Source of the DNA: SG8-39 sp041558415
GTDB lineage: Bacteria > Pseudomonadota > Gammaproteobacteria > Burkholderiales > SG8-39
Direction: 5' to 3'
DNA: 64,000 bases
Assembly: GCA_041558415.1 (NCBI GenBank)
Contig: JBFFEY010000001.1
Span: 62,001-126,000 of the forward strand
Numbering within the stretch: the stretch's first letter is position 1; every line of letters starts with the position of its first letter. Shown piece after piece: positions 16,650-27,929 of this stretch. The translations under genes and the position numbers were made by a program. The notes beneath the pieces are model-generated. The model made no database searches. It saw only the letters and a list, made by a program, of their open reading frames with translations, and had not been told where the DNA came from.

Positions 16650-17336
16650 ATGAAAATCGAAGTAAATGCGCAAAAGCGCGACGTGCAGGGAACGGGTGCG
16701 AGCCGCCGCCTGCGTCGCGTGGGCAAGGTGCCCGGCATCGTCTATGGCGGGGAGCATCCGCCCGTCAATATCGAGCTGGACCACAAGGAGATGCTGCAGA
16801 ACCTGATGCGCGAGGCGTTCCACGCCTCGATCCTGACGCTCAAGCTCGACGGCCAGAGCGAGCAGGTGCTGCTGCGAGCCTTCAACATGCACCCCTTCAA
16901 GACCCGCGTGCAGCACGTGGACTTTCAGCGCGTCTCGAAAGACAAGAAGATCCACATGAAGGTGCCTCTGCACTTCGTCAACGCCGAGATTTCGCCGGGC
17001 GTGAAGGAGCAGGGCGGTGTGGCCAACCACGTCATGAATGACCTCGACATCAGCTGCCTGCCCGACGACCTGCCGGAGTTCATCGAAGTCGACTTGGGCA
17101 ATCTGACGGTGGGGCACTCGATCCATGTGCGCGACCTCGCCCTGCCCAAGGGCGTCGAGCTGGTGCTGCACCGGACTGAAAACCCGGTGGTCGCGACCGT
17201 GATCCTCCCGGCGCTGGTCAGCGAAGAGGAAGAGACGGCTGCGGCGGAAGGCGCGCCGGCTGCAGGCGAGGTGCCGACCACGGAGCAGGGCGCCAAACCC
17301 GAGGAAGGCGAAGGCGGCGAGGAGAAGGGCAAGTAA
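16650..17336 (+). CDS. rplY: 50S ribosomal protein L25/general stress protein Ctc
   Basis: Ctc-type L25, 228 residues, binding 5S rRNA. The N-terminal L25 domain (about 1-93) begins KIEVNAQKRDVQGTGASRRL, and the TL5-like C-terminal beta domain extends to about 185. A low-complexity acidic tail rich in Glu, Ala and Gly closes the protein (about 190-228). A strong AAGGAG ribosome-binding site precedes the ATG. It lies between prs and pth as in most Proteobacteria. Confidence 0.96.
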   Translation: MKIEVNAQKRDVQGTGASRRLRRVGKVPGIVYGGEHPPVNIELDHKEMLQNLMREAFHASILTLKLDGQSEQVLLRAFNMHPFKTRVQHVDFQRVSKDKKIHMKVPLHFVNAEISPGVKEQGGVANHVMNDLDISCLPDDLPEFIEVDLGNLTVGHSIHVRDLALPKGVELVLHRTENPVVATVILPALVSEEEETAAAEGAPAAGEVPTTEQGAKPEEGEGGEEKGK

Positions 17337-17423
17337 CGCGTCGCTGCAGCGCCGGTCGCGGCGGAGGGCTTGCCGCCTTCCACCGCGTTGCTTCCGGCGC
17401 GCGCCGATCACGCGAGACACCGC

Positions 17424-18197
17424 ATGTCGAGCATCCGCATAGTCGTCGGCCTGGGCAATCCGGGCAAGGAATACGAACGCACCCGGCACAACGCCGGATT
17501 CTGGTTCGTGGAGCGGCTCGCCCTCGCTCGCGGCGTCGCGCTCAAAAAGGACAACCACTATCAGGCGCTGGTGGGCAAGGACGGCGCGCTGTGGCTGGTG
17601 ATGCCGCAGACCTTCATGAACGCCTCGGGACGGGCGGTGCAGATGCTCGCCCACTTCTTCAAGGTCCAGCCCGCGGAGATCCTCGTGGTACATGATGAGC
17701 TCGACTTCGCGCCGGGTACCGCGCGCCTCAAGCAGGGCGGGGGCATCGCTGGGCACAACGGTCTGAGGGACATCTCGCAGCGTCTCGGGTCGCACGACTA
17801 CTGGCGCCTGCGCATCGGCGTGGGACGGCCGCCGGCCGGGCGCGACGGCGGGGACTACGTGCTGGAGAAGCCCCCAGCCGAGGAGCGCGAGGCGATCGAG
17901 GGGGCGATCGCGCGCGCGCTCGAACTCGTTCCGCAAATGCTGGAGGGCGACCTGCAGAGCACGATGCAGAAGCTGCACACGCGCGACAAGCCGGTCGAGA
18001 GGAAAGCCGAGGAAAAGAAGGCCAAAGAGAAGAAGCCGGATAAAGAAGTGGAGCAGAAAGCGGCGCAGAAACCGGAAAAGAAGACGCCCGAATCGAAGGA
18101 GGCGAACAAGCCTCAGACGCCGCCTCCCCCGCCGAAGGAAAAGAGCACCGGCCTGCTGAAGGGCCTGCTCAAGGGCCTGACTGGCACCAAGAAATGA
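17424..18197 (+). CDS. pth: Peptidyl-tRNA hydrolase with long basic tail
   Basis: Pth recycles peptidyl-tRNA from stalled ribosomes. The catalytic domain (about 1-193) is complete: VVGLGNPGKEYERTRHNAG (Asn and catalytic His), MPQTFMNASG and VVHDELDF, with GHNGLRDI. Beyond it there is an extra tail of about 64 residues, almost all Lys, Glu, Pro and Ala, ending TGLLKGLLKGLTGTKK. Standard bacterial Pth is about 190-200 residues. ATG 17424 is chosen because it directly precedes the family start. The stop overlaps ychF (ATGA). Confidence 0.94.
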   Translation: MSSIRIVVGLGNPGKEYERTRHNAGFWFVERLALARGVALKKDNHYQALVGKDGALWLVMPQTFMNASGRAVQMLAHFFKVQPAEILVVHDELDFAPGTARLKQGGGIAGHNGLRDISQRLGSHDYWRLRIGVGRPPAGRDGGDYVLEKPPAEEREAIEGAIARALELVPQMLEGDLQSTMQKLHTRDKPVERKAEEKKAKEKKPDKEVEQKAAQKPEKKTPESKEANKPQTPPPPPKEKSTGLLKGLLKGLTGTKK

Positions 18198-19288
18198 GCC
18201 TGAAGTGCGGTATCGTCGGCTTGCCGAACGTCGGCAAGTCGACGCTCTTCAATGCCCTGACCAAGGCGTCGATCTCGGCGGAAAACTATCCGTTTTGCAC
18301 GATTGAGCCCAACGTCGGCATCGTCGAGGTGCCCGATCCGCGGCTGGCGGAGCTTGCGCGCATCGCGAAGCCACAGAAGGTCATTCCGGCGGTGGTCGAG
18401 TTCGTCGACATCGCGGGCCTGGTCGCCGGCGCGTCCAAGGGCGAGGGCCTCGGCAACCAGTTTCTCGCCAACATCCGCGAGACCGACGCGATTGCGCACG
18501 TGGTGCGCTGCTTCGAGGACCCGAACGTGGTGCACGTCGCGGGCAAGGTCGACCCGGTGTCGGACATTGAAACCATCAACACCGAACTCGCACTTGCCGA
18601 TCTCGCCGCGGTGGAAAAGCAGCTGGCCAAGAACGAGAAAGTGGCGAAGGCCGGCGGCGACAAGGAGGCGCAGCGGCTGGTGGCCGTACTGCACAAGGTG
18701 CAGGCGGCGCTAGACGAGGGGCGCCCGGCACGCTCGGTCGAACTGGCGCGCGAGGAGCTGGCGGTGCTGAAGCCGCTGTTCCTGCTCACCATGAAACCGA
18801 CGACGTACGTGGCCAACGTCGCCGAGAACGGCTTTCGCGACAACCCGCTGCTTGCGGCGGTCGAGGCGCACGCGGCGAAGGAAGGCGCGCCGGTGGTCGC
18901 GATCTGCGCGGCGATCGAGGCGCAGATCGCCGACCTGAGCGACGAGGACAAGAAGCTGTTCCTTGCCGACATGAACATGGACGAGCCCGGGCTGAACCGC
19001 GTCATTCGCGCCGGCTACGAACTTCTCGGCCTGCAGACCTATTTCACCGCCGGACCGAAGGAGGTGCGCGCCTGGACCGTGCGGGTCGGCGCGACTGCGC
19101 CCGAGGCCGCCGGCGTCATCCACACCGACTTCCAGCACGGCTTCATCCGTGCCGAGGTGATCGCGATCGATGACTACCTGCGCCTCGAGGGCGAGCAAAA
19201 GGCGAAGGAGGCGGGCAAGATGCGGGTGGAAGGCAAGGACTACGTCGTCCGCGACGGCGACGTCATGCACTTTCGCTTCAACGTCTGA
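18194..19288 (+). CDS. ychF: Ribosome-binding ATPase YchF
   Basis: Obg-related P-loop NTPase of 364 residues that hydrolyses ATP and binds ribosomes. Motifs: GLPNVGKSTLFNAL (G1), DIAGLVAGASKGEGLGNQFL (G3 region), a coiled-coil insertion (about 130-190), and a C-terminal TGS/ubiquitin-like domain ending in EGKDYVVRDGDVMHFRFNV. The length is canonical. It is translationally coupled to pth, the standard arrangement. Confidence 0.97.
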   Translation: MSLKCGIVGLPNVGKSTLFNALTKASISAENYPFCTIEPNVGIVEVPDPRLAELARIAKPQKVIPAVVEFVDIAGLVAGASKGEGLGNQFLANIRETDAIAHVVRCFEDPNVVHVAGKVDPVSDIETINTELALADLAAVEKQLAKNEKVAKAGGDKEAQRLVAVLHKVQAALDEGRPARSVELAREELAVLKPLFLLTMKPTTYVANVAENGFRDNPLLAAVEAHAAKEGAPVVAICAAIEAQIADLSDEDKKLFLADMNMDEPGLNRVIRAGYELLGLQTYFTAGPKEVRAWTVRVGATAPEAAGVIHTDFQHGFIRAEVIAIDDYLRLEGEQKAKEAGKMRVEGKDYVVRDGDVMHFRFNV

Positions 19289-19306
19289 GCGCCCTTTCCG
19301 CGCGCT

Positions 19307-20953
19307 TCAGCGCGCGGTGGACCGGGTGGCCATGTGCTCATGCGGCGGGCGCGCATCCTGCAGGATGTCGAGCCCGGCCTGGTAGACGCTGGTCTCGATC
19401 TCGAGAAAGCCGAGCACCGTGTGGAAGATGTTGGCATGCGTGAAACGCACGTCCCGCTTCTTCTGCAGTGCGGGCAGATCGACGTCGTCGAAGTTCTTGC
19501 CGAACCAAAGCACGACGGGCACGCGCACCTGCGTATCGGGCGCGATCAGCTTGGGCATGCCATGCAGATAGAGCCCGCCCTCGCCGAGCGATTCACCGTG
19601 ATCGCTGACATAGAACAGCGCCGTCTCGAAGTGCGCATCGTTGCGCTCGAGCAGCGCGATGGTTTGCGCCAGGAAATGGTCGGTATACAGAATCGCGTTG
19701 TCGTAGGCGTTGTCGATCTCATCCCGGCTGCAGCGGCTCAGGTCGTCGTCACGACAGGCGGGCTTGAATCGTTCGAAAGCCGCGGGATAGCGCCGGTAGT
19801 AGGCCGGCCCGTGGTTCCCCATCTGGTGCAGCACGATGAAGGTATCCCCGCTCGGATGCGCGTCGATGTAGCGCTGCAGATCGCCGAGCATGCCCTCATC
19901 ACGGCACTCGAGGTCGCAGACCGGATTCAGCTTCGGTGAGCGGTAGTCCTCATACGGCACGCGCAGCGCGACGCCCTTCGAATCCGAGTTGTTGTCGCGC
20001 CAGAGCACGTTTACGCCCGCGTGTTGCAGCACGTCGAGAAGGTTCTCGCGCCCCGTGCCCCGCGCAGCGCTTCGGCTCTCGCCATCGAGCGCGAACATGC
20101 AGGGCACCGAAACGGCAGTCGAGGTACCGCAGGCCCAGACGTTCGTGAGGCTGATCGCGCCGGCCTTGCGCAGCTGCGGGTTCGTGTCGCGTGCGTAGCC
20201 GTTCAGCGAAAAGCGGTCCGCGCGGGCCGTTTCACCGAGCACCATGATGATGAGCTCCCGGTGCGGATCGGTTGCGGGGATCTTCGCGTCCCTGCCCACG
20301 GGCGCGAGCGCGGTATCGACTTCCGGCGTCAGGCGCTGGCGCAGGTATTGGATCGCGGCGTAGCTGTAGTAGGTCGGATTCGCGTAAGCGCGCAGCGCCT
20401 TGTGCTCGCGGAAGAACGAGGCATAGAAGCTGCCGAAGGCAAGCACCACGCCCGCCATGGTCGCCAGCGTGAACCCCAGCAGCTTAAGGCGCGCGAGCAG
20501 CTCGCTGCGCAGGCCGCGCCAGCGCAGCGGCAGACGGGCGACCAGGACTGCCGGCACGAGGCCAAGCACGACGAAATAGGCGAGCAGCTTGACGTTGAGC
20601 AGATCGCGCACTTCGGCCACGTTCGTCAGGGCAGCGTTGTGCAGCATTTCGTCGCTGATGACGACGCCATAGCTGTCCATGAAATAGGCCGCCAGCGACG
20701 ACAGCAGCAAAAAGAGGATGAGGACCGGCTTGGTGGCGCGCCAGATGCACAGCGCGGCGAGCAGCACGATGGTGGTCCCACCGAACACGACGATCAGCGA
20801 CAGCAGCGGCACTGCCGTGCTGCCGTCGAGCGCGTACGTCTTCAGCAGGTTGGAGATGAACGCGCCGTTGCCGAATGCCGTCAGGAAAACGGCGACGACA
20901 ACGATCAGCGTATTGGCGGTCAGGCCGCGCCGGGGCAGGCGTGGGAGGGTCAT
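19307..20953 (-). CDS. Lipid A phosphoethanolamine transferase (EptA-like)
   Basis: Inner-membrane sulfatase-fold enzyme of 548 residues that transfers phosphoethanolamine to lipid A or core sugars, reducing affinity for cationic peptides. Five N-terminal helices occupy about 1-185. The periplasmic catalytic domain has GETARADRFSLNGY (metal-binding Glu), the nucleophile threonine in CGTSTAVSVPCMF (about 285) and the metal site SDHGESLGE (about 455). Several cysteines could form the disulfides known in this family. ATG 20953 starts just before the first helix. It stands alone between ychF and the peptidase operon. Confidence 0.92.
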   Translation of the reverse strand: MTLPRLPRRGLTANTLIVVVAVFLTAFGNGAFISNLLKTYALDGSTAVPLLSLIVVFGGTTIVLLAALCIWRATKPVLILFLLLSSLAAYFMDSYGVVISDEMLHNAALTNVAEVRDLLNVKLLAYFVVLGLVPAVLVARLPLRWRGLRSELLARLKLLGFTLATMAGVVLAFGSFYASFFREHKALRAYANPTYYSYAAIQYLRQRLTPEVDTALAPVGRDAKIPATDPHRELIIMVLGETARADRFSLNGYARDTNPQLRKAGAISLTNVWACGTSTAVSVPCMFALDGESRSAARGTGRENLLDVLQHAGVNVLWRDNNSDSKGVALRVPYEDYRSPKLNPVCDLECRDEGMLGDLQRYIDAHPSGDTFIVLHQMGNHGPAYYRRYPAAFERFKPACRDDDLSRCSRDEIDNAYDNAILYTDHFLAQTIALLERNDAHFETALFYVSDHGESLGEGGLYLHGMPKLIAPDTQVRVPVVLWFGKNFDDVDLPALQKKRDVRFTHANIFHTVLGFLEIETSVYQAGLDILQDARPPHEHMATRSTAR

Positions 20954-21045
20954 CGATTCGGGCTCGCAGAGCCTGCGCGCCTCGAGAGGGATCGTCCAGC
21001 AGACCCGTCGCGGCGGTAAAGGTTCCCGTGCACCGGCGCTGACGT

Positions 21046-23046
21046 CTAGCGTTTCACCGCGACGGGCCTGGCCTGGATCGGCCAGACGCCGCGCAGGATC
21101 GCGCGCCGCCCGTCGAACGCAAGGAAGCTCTGGGCGCCATAGTGCGGCAGCGGCCGCTCGAGCGCCTCGATCGCCGCGCCATCGCGGGCCGAGATGACGG
21201 CAATCGGCGTGGCGTCGGGTTTGCGTACCACGGCCCAAACCTGGGCGGTCCCGCGCCCTTCAAGTTCGCTGGGCCGCCTCGGCAGGTGCAGGCGTGCGAG
21301 CGCCGCATCGACATCCGCATGCACGCCGACGATGAGAAGCGGACTTTTGCCGTCGTCGCGGAGAGCGACCTCGCGCGCGGGCGACTCGAACAGCCGCGTG
21401 GCGATTCGGCGCGCGGCCACGCGCACGTCCACCGTCTCGCTGACGACCGCGAAGCGCGGCGCGCGCGCCAGGATCCACTGGCGCAGGATCGGCGGCAGCG
21501 TCTGCGGGTCGAGCGCGCGCCACAGGCGCAGGTCGGGATCGAGGCGAACGGCGGTGGCAGAACCGGGGGCGGACACGGTGAGGGTCTGCCGCGCGTCGGC
21601 AAACGCCACGATGCGTCGCACCGTACCCTCGGTCGTGTCGAACTCGAGCGGAACCCCCAGCGCGTAGGGTGGCGAGGGCTGTTCTAGCGTCACCTCGACC
21701 CCGTCGCCGCGCGCGCGCGCGGCGACGACGCGTGGCGCCGGCGCATCCGCGCGCCTGAGCCACTGCGCGAAGAACGTCGACAGATCGCGTCCGGAGGCGG
21801 CTTCGAACGCCGTGCGCAGATCGTTCCACGAGGCCGAGCGAAAGCGCTGCGCGCGCCAGAAGCCGCGCAGCCCCGCGTCGAACGCGGTCTCGCCGATCAG
21901 ATCGCGCAACATGAGGAACAGCATGGCCGCCTTGCCGTAGCCGGTCGCGGCGTCGGCGCCGTGCGCGCGCGAGCGGAACGCGGTGAGCGGCTTCGCGGCG
22001 CCTGGCGGCAGCGCGGCGAGATCGCGCAGCCAGCCGAGCCGCATCTCGCGCGCTGCGTCGGCCGAAGTGTCCTCCTTGAAGGCGTAGTCGGCCATGAAGG
22101 TGGTCAGGCCCTCGGCCCAGTTTCCGCCAGCGGTGTCGACGTAGACTCCGTTGCCCCACCAGTTGTGCAGCACTTCGTGGCCGAGCGAGGTCGCGCGGAT
22201 GAACGGCAGCCGCAGCACCGCCTCGCCGATGTAGGTGAGCGTCGGCATGCCGAAGCCAGTCGGCAGGGGGCTGGCGACGACCGAGAAGGATCTGAAGGGA
22301 TACGGTCCGATGCGTTCTGCATAGCGCGCGATATAGCCCCGGCTGTCGTCGAGGTAGCCCTCGGCGAGCGTCGCGATGGCCGGGCTGAAGTAGGTGCGCA
22401 GGCGCAGTGGCGGCGCGTCCTCGCGTTCGACGATACGCTCGCTCACGACATAGGGCCCCGCCATCAGGTCGATGCCGTCGGTCGGCACCGGCATGTCGAA
22501 CGTCGCCACCGTGCGCGCGGCACCGCCGGCGGCGACCGACTCCTCGACGAGGTCGCCGGCGACGAGGCCGCGCTGTCCCGAGGGGAGCGAGAGCCGCACG
22601 CGGTAGGTAAACAGCGCGCCTGGCCACGGATACCAGGCGCTGGCGGAGGGCAGGAAGCTGCCCTCGGGCGCCGCCATCGGCGGCAGTGCGCGCAGCACGC
22701 GGCGGTGATCGGCGCCCCGATCGAGCGGTGCGAGCGCACCTTCGTAGGCGATGCGCAGTTCGCGCCCGCCACGCGCAGCCCGTGGCAGACGCCACTCGCG
22801 TACGCCCTGCGCGATCGGGTCGGCGCGCGCGACGACGGGTTTCCCGTCGACCCGGGCGGCGGTGATCCGCAGGTTCTGGTGCAGGACGATCGCGCGCGAT
22901 GCTTCGGCCGGCAGCGTCGCCTCAACGCGCAGCCGGCGCGTCGCCGGATCGAGCGCCACGTCGAGCTCGAGGCGAGGGGGCGCCGCCTGTACGCCGCAGG
23001 CAACGAGCAGCGCGGCGGCGAGCGCCGCACGCAGGCGCATCGACAT
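21046..23046 (-). CDS. M1-like metallopeptidase (secreted)
   Basis: A 666-residue protein with a signal peptide (about 1-22, ending QAAPP), an N-terminal beta domain and a gluzincin core. The zinc motif HEVLHNWWGN is followed after 18 residues by the third ligand Glu in NWAEGLTTF. The usual M1 GAMEN motif is replaced by GFGMPTLTYIGE. A Tyr-containing ATGYGKAAMLF segment follows, as in M1 peptidases. The start ATG overlaps the stop of the preceding ChaN-PDZ gene (TAATG). The family is M1-like; the substrate is unknown. Confidence 0.85.
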   Translation of the reverse strand: MSMRLRAALAAALLVACGVQAAPPRLELDVALDPATRRLRVEATLPAEASRAIVLHQNLRITAARVDGKPVVARADPIAQGVREWRLPRAARGGRELRIAYEGALAPLDRGADHRRVLRALPPMAAPEGSFLPSASAWYPWPGALFTYRVRLSLPSGQRGLVAGDLVEESVAAGGAARTVATFDMPVPTDGIDLMAGPYVVSERIVEREDAPPLRLRTYFSPAIATLAEGYLDDSRGYIARYAERIGPYPFRSFSVVASPLPTGFGMPTLTYIGEAVLRLPFIRATSLGHEVLHNWWGNGVYVDTAGGNWAEGLTTFMADYAFKEDTSADAAREMRLGWLRDLAALPPGAAKPLTAFRSRAHGADAATGYGKAAMLFLMLRDLIGETAFDAGLRGFWRAQRFRSASWNDLRTAFEAASGRDLSTFFAQWLRRADAPAPRVVAARARGDGVEVTLEQPSPPYALGVPLEFDTTEGTVRRIVAFADARQTLTVSAPGSATAVRLDPDLRLWRALDPQTLPPILRQWILARAPRFAVVSETVDVRVAARRIATRLFESPAREVALRDDGKSPLLIVGVHADVDAALARLHLPRRPSELEGRGTAQVWAVVRKPDATPIAVISARDGAAIEALERPLPHYGAQSFLAFDGRRAILRGVWPIQARPVAVKR

Positions 23047-24260
23047 TACTGCGGCGTCGCCGGCGGAAACTTGATGACGCGCTCGAAGGTTTCGTCGCCG
23101 CGGCGCAGTGCGATCGGCAGCCAGGTGCCCGGCGGCTGTGCCCGCACCGCCGAGATGACGGCTTCCAGGCCGCCGACTGGTGCGCCGGCGATCGAGACGA
23201 TGGCATCGCCCGCGCGCAGGTCCATCGATGCGGCGAGGCTGTCCTTTATGACGTTGACGATGATCACCGTCTTGTCTTTCTGCGTGAGCTGTACGCCGAG
23301 CCGAGGCTTCGGCCGGGGTGCTTCGCGACCCGCCGGCAGGGCGAACACGGCATCGGCAAATCCGGCGACCAGGGCCTTGCAGTCCCGCGGCACATCGACC
23401 GGCAGTAGGGTGGTCACGCGGCCGATGCCGAGATCGCGCAACTGGTGCGGAATGCCGAAGCCGTTGCGCAGATGGCCGCTGCCGGCGATGCCGACGACGA
23501 GCGGCTGCCGGCCGGTGGTTGCATTTCGGAGCCGGTCGGCCGCGGCTTCCGCCATGGCGCGGTCCCAGGTGGTCTGCGACTCCACGAAGCGCTGAAAGGC
23601 GGAGTCGTCGCGCGAGGGCGTTTTCGACTTGCCTTGCTCGGCCAATGGATGCTGGCGATAGATCTCGAACAGCGCGTCGACGTAAGCCAAACTCGGCGTC
23701 GCGGGGCGACCGACGCCCTCCTTGCGCGTCTCGGGCACTGCGTCCCAGCCTTCGGCGGCGATCGCACGCGTCAGCTCGCGCTCCACGTTCATCGCGAATA
23801 TCGGGATGCGGTGAATGCGCGCGAACTCGAACAGCGGCAGGTACAGCTGTGGCGGCATATTCCAGACCTTCTGCCACTCGGCCTGCGCCAGGAACGCCGC
23901 CGCGTCGAGCTTGCCGGCCACCCAGCGATCGAGCACCGGCTGCACGCGGCGCGGGAAGGCCTCGAAGCCAATCGCCATGTCGGGACGCTGCGCGTGCAGC
24001 GCGGCGAGCGTGTGCAGCTGCCAGCGATGGTGGTCTTCGTCGTCGTGCCGTTCGCCGAGCAGCACGACGTCGCTCTCGGCCGCTGCCCGGATGATCTCCG
24101 GCGCCGGCGTGGCCTGCCGCGCGGTGCCGTCGAGCCGGTACCAGGCGCTGGGCGCAACGCAGCCGGCCTGCGCCTGCGCTTCAGCGTGCACCGCAGTATC
24201 CGCAGCGCAGGCCGCGAGTGCGAGGGTCAGACCGATCGAAGGGAACAGGCGCACGAGCAC
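23046..24260 (-). CDS. ChaN-family lipoprotein with C-terminal PDZ domain
   Basis: About 404 residues. A lipoprotein signal ends in LALAACAAD. The ChaN/EreA-like domain (about 40-290) begins with LLGERHDDEDHHRWQ, the His/Glu-rich segment associated with heme binding in ChaN. A PDZ domain follows (about 310-400; RLGVQLTQKDKTVIIVN and LRAGDAIVSIAGAPVG). GTG 24260 is preferred because it lies just after the typA stop and gives a clean signal. An ATG at 24311 would overlap typA. It forms an operon with the M1-like peptidase. Confidence 0.85.
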   Translation of the reverse strand: MLVRLFPSIGLTLALAACAADTAVHAEAQAQAGCVAPSAWYRLDGTARQATPAPEIIRAAAESDVVLLGERHDDEDHHRWQLHTLAALHAQRPDMAIGFEAFPRRVQPVLDRWVAGKLDAAAFLAQAEWQKVWNMPPQLYLPLFEFARIHRIPIFAMNVERELTRAIAAEGWDAVPETRKEGVGRPATPSLAYVDALFEIYRQHPLAEQGKSKTPSRDDSAFQRFVESQTTWDRAMAEAAADRLRNATTGRQPLVVGIAGSGHLRNGFGIPHQLRDLGIGRVTTLLPVDVPRDCKALVAGFADAVFALPAGREAPRPKPRLGVQLTQKDKTVIIVNVIKDSLAASMDLRAGDAIVSIAGAPVGGLEAVISAVRAQPPGTWLPIALRRGDETFERVIKFPPATPQ

Positions 24261-24270
24261 GATCGGCCGC

Positions 24271-26118
<1,848 letters not shown>

Positions 26119-26210
26119 AGGGGTTGCGCAAAAGGGCGCGATTTTATCAGCCGCGCTGGACCGACGGCACGCGTGGTGGCGTGCCATCGGCGCGGATTCC
26201 CCTCGCTCGG

Positions 26211-27710
26211 CTACTTGTCGAGCCCGGCGATCAGCACGTACTTCACCTCGAGGTACTCCTCGATGCCGTACTTCGAGCCCTCGCGGCCGAGGCCGGACTG
26301 CTTCACGCCGCCAAACGGCGCGACCTCCGTCGACAGGATGCCCGAGTTGACGCAGACCATGCCGGTCTCGATCTTTTCGGCGACGCGGAAGATGCGACCG
26401 ACGTCGCGGCTGTAGAAGTAGCCGGCCAGGCCGAACTCGGTGTTGTTGGCGAGCTTGATCGCCTCTTCCTCGGTCTTGAAGCGGATGAGCGGCGCCACCG
26501 GGCCGAAGGTTTCCTCGTAGGACACGATCATCTCCGGCGTGACGCCGGTGATCACCGTCGGCTCGAAAAACAGGCCGCCCTTGGCGTGGCGTTTGCCGCC
26601 GAGCATCACCTTGGCGCCCTTGCCCAGGGCATCCGAGACATGCTGCTCGACCTTCTTCATGCCCTGCTCGTCGATCAGCGGCCCGATTACCACGCCGGCC
26701 TCCGTGCCTGCGCCGACCTTGAAGCTCTTGACCTTTTCAGCGAGCTTTGCGGCGAAGGCGTCGTAGACGCCGTCCTGCACGTAGATGCGGTTCGCGCAGA
26801 CGCAGGTCTGGCCGGCGTTGCGGTACTTGCTGGCGATGGCGCCCTCTACCGCGGCATCCAGGTCCGCGTCGTCGAAGATGATGAACGGTGCGTTGCCGCC
26901 GAGCTCGAGCGAGAGCTTCTTGATGGTGTCGGCCGACTGGCGCATCAGGATACGGCCGACCTCGGTCGAGCCGGTGAAGGAGAGCTTGCGCACCGTCGGA
27001 TTGGCGCACAGCTCCTGGCCGATCGCCGGCGCCGATTCGCCGCTGCCGGTGACGATGTTGAGCACGCCTTGCGGGATGCCGGCGCGTTCGGCGAGCTCGG
27101 CCATGGCGAGTGCGGAAAGCGGCGTCTGCTCGGCGGGCTTGAGCACCACGGTACAGCCCGCGGCGAGCGCGGGCCCCGCCTTGCGCGTGATCATCGCATT
27201 GGGAAAGTTCCACGGCGTGATCATCGCCGACACGCCGATCGGCTCCTTCATCACCAGCACGCGCCGGTCGGCCATGTGCGAGGGGATGACGTCGCCGTAG
27301 GCGCGCTTGCCTTCCTCGGCGAACCACTCGATGAACGAAGCGCCGTAGGCGATTTCGCCGCGCGCTTCCGTCAACGGCTTGCCCTGCTCGGCGGTGAGGA
27401 TCTGCGCCAGGTCCTCCTGGTTCTGCATCATGAGGTTGAACCACTTGAGCAGGATGGCGTGGCGCTCCTTCGCCGTCTTCGCGCGCCACGCCGGCCAGGC
27501 GCGGTCGGCGGCCTCGATGGCACGCCGCGTCTCGGTGGCGCCCATGTCGGGCACCGCGGCGAGCACTTCGCCGGTGGCGGGGTTGCTGATGCTGAACGTC
27601 TTGCCGCCTTCCGCGTCCGCCCAGGCGCCGTCGACATAAGCCTGTGTGCGGAACAGTTGCGGGTCCTTTAGCGAGATCGGCGGGAGCCCTGATTTGCCCG
27701 GTGCATTCAT
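26211..27710 (-). CDS. gabD: Succinate-semialdehyde dehydrogenase (NADP+)
   Basis: Aldehyde dehydrogenase of 499 residues closest to GabD, which oxidises succinic semialdehyde to succinate in 4-aminobutyrate breakdown. Landmarks: TPWNFPNAMITRKAGPALAAG (NADP-binding and Asn), SFTGSTEVGR, catalytic Glu in LELGGNAPF and catalytic Cys in NAGQTCVCANR, where the CVC arrangement is typical of GabD. The C-terminus GREGSKYGIEEYLEVKY is also GabD-like. It is divergent from the Liv-type transporter operon and shares the 27711-27929 intergenic region. The substrate assignment is family-level. Confidence 0.9.
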   Translation of the reverse strand: MNAPGKSGLPPISLKDPQLFRTQAYVDGAWADAEGGKTFSISNPATGEVLAAVPDMGATETRRAIEAADRAWPAWRAKTAKERHAILLKWFNLMMQNQEDLAQILTAEQGKPLTEARGEIAYGASFIEWFAEEGKRAYGDVIPSHMADRRVLVMKEPIGVSAMITPWNFPNAMITRKAGPALAAGCTVVLKPAEQTPLSALAMAELAERAGIPQGVLNIVTGSGESAPAIGQELCANPTVRKLSFTGSTEVGRILMRQSADTIKKLSLELGGNAPFIIFDDADLDAAVEGAIASKYRNAGQTCVCANRIYVQDGVYDAFAAKLAEKVKSFKVGAGTEAGVVIGPLIDEQGMKKVEQHVSDALGKGAKVMLGGKRHAKGGLFFEPTVITGVTPEMIVSYEETFGPVAPLIRFKTEEEAIKLANNTEFGLAGYFYSRDVGRIFRVAEKIETGMVCVNSGILSTEVAPFGGVKQSGLGREGSKYGIEEYLEVKYVLIAGLDK

Positions 27711-27769
27711 GACGGTGTCCTCCTGTTGCGCTGCAATGCGGAAATTCTAGTGGCTTCGGCGCGCCGATG

Positions 27770-27781
27770 TCGCATTTGCGA
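27770..27781. promoter_or_regulatory. Perfect 12-bp palindrome, possible operator
   Basis: TCGCATTTGCGA is a perfect inverted repeat (TCGCA-TT-TGCGA) located 25 bp upstream of the -35 box of the transporter operon, in the gabD/transporter divergent region. The position suits a transcription factor acting on one or both genes. No regulator is encoded nearby. Confidence 0.35.
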
Positions 27782-27805
27782 TCATTCGGGCGACAAACTT
27801 TATGA

Positions 27806-27835
27806 TTGACAGTGCCCTGCGTGGGTGCGTACAGT
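27806..27835 (+). promoter_or_regulatory. Sigma-70 type promoter of the Liv-type operon
   Basis: A perfect -35 TTGACA (27806-27811), an 18-bp spacer and a -10 TACAGT (27830-27835) lie about 95 bases upstream of the substrate-binding protein start. This predicts a leader of roughly 85-90 bases. Confidence 0.6.
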
Positions 27836-27929
27836 GCCTTGGAAAAACCAGCATAAACAAGGACCTCCGATGCGTTCAGCAGAACGCGGCGCGAGGCCGT
27901 TCCGTCGTTTCGAACATGAGGAGAGCGCA

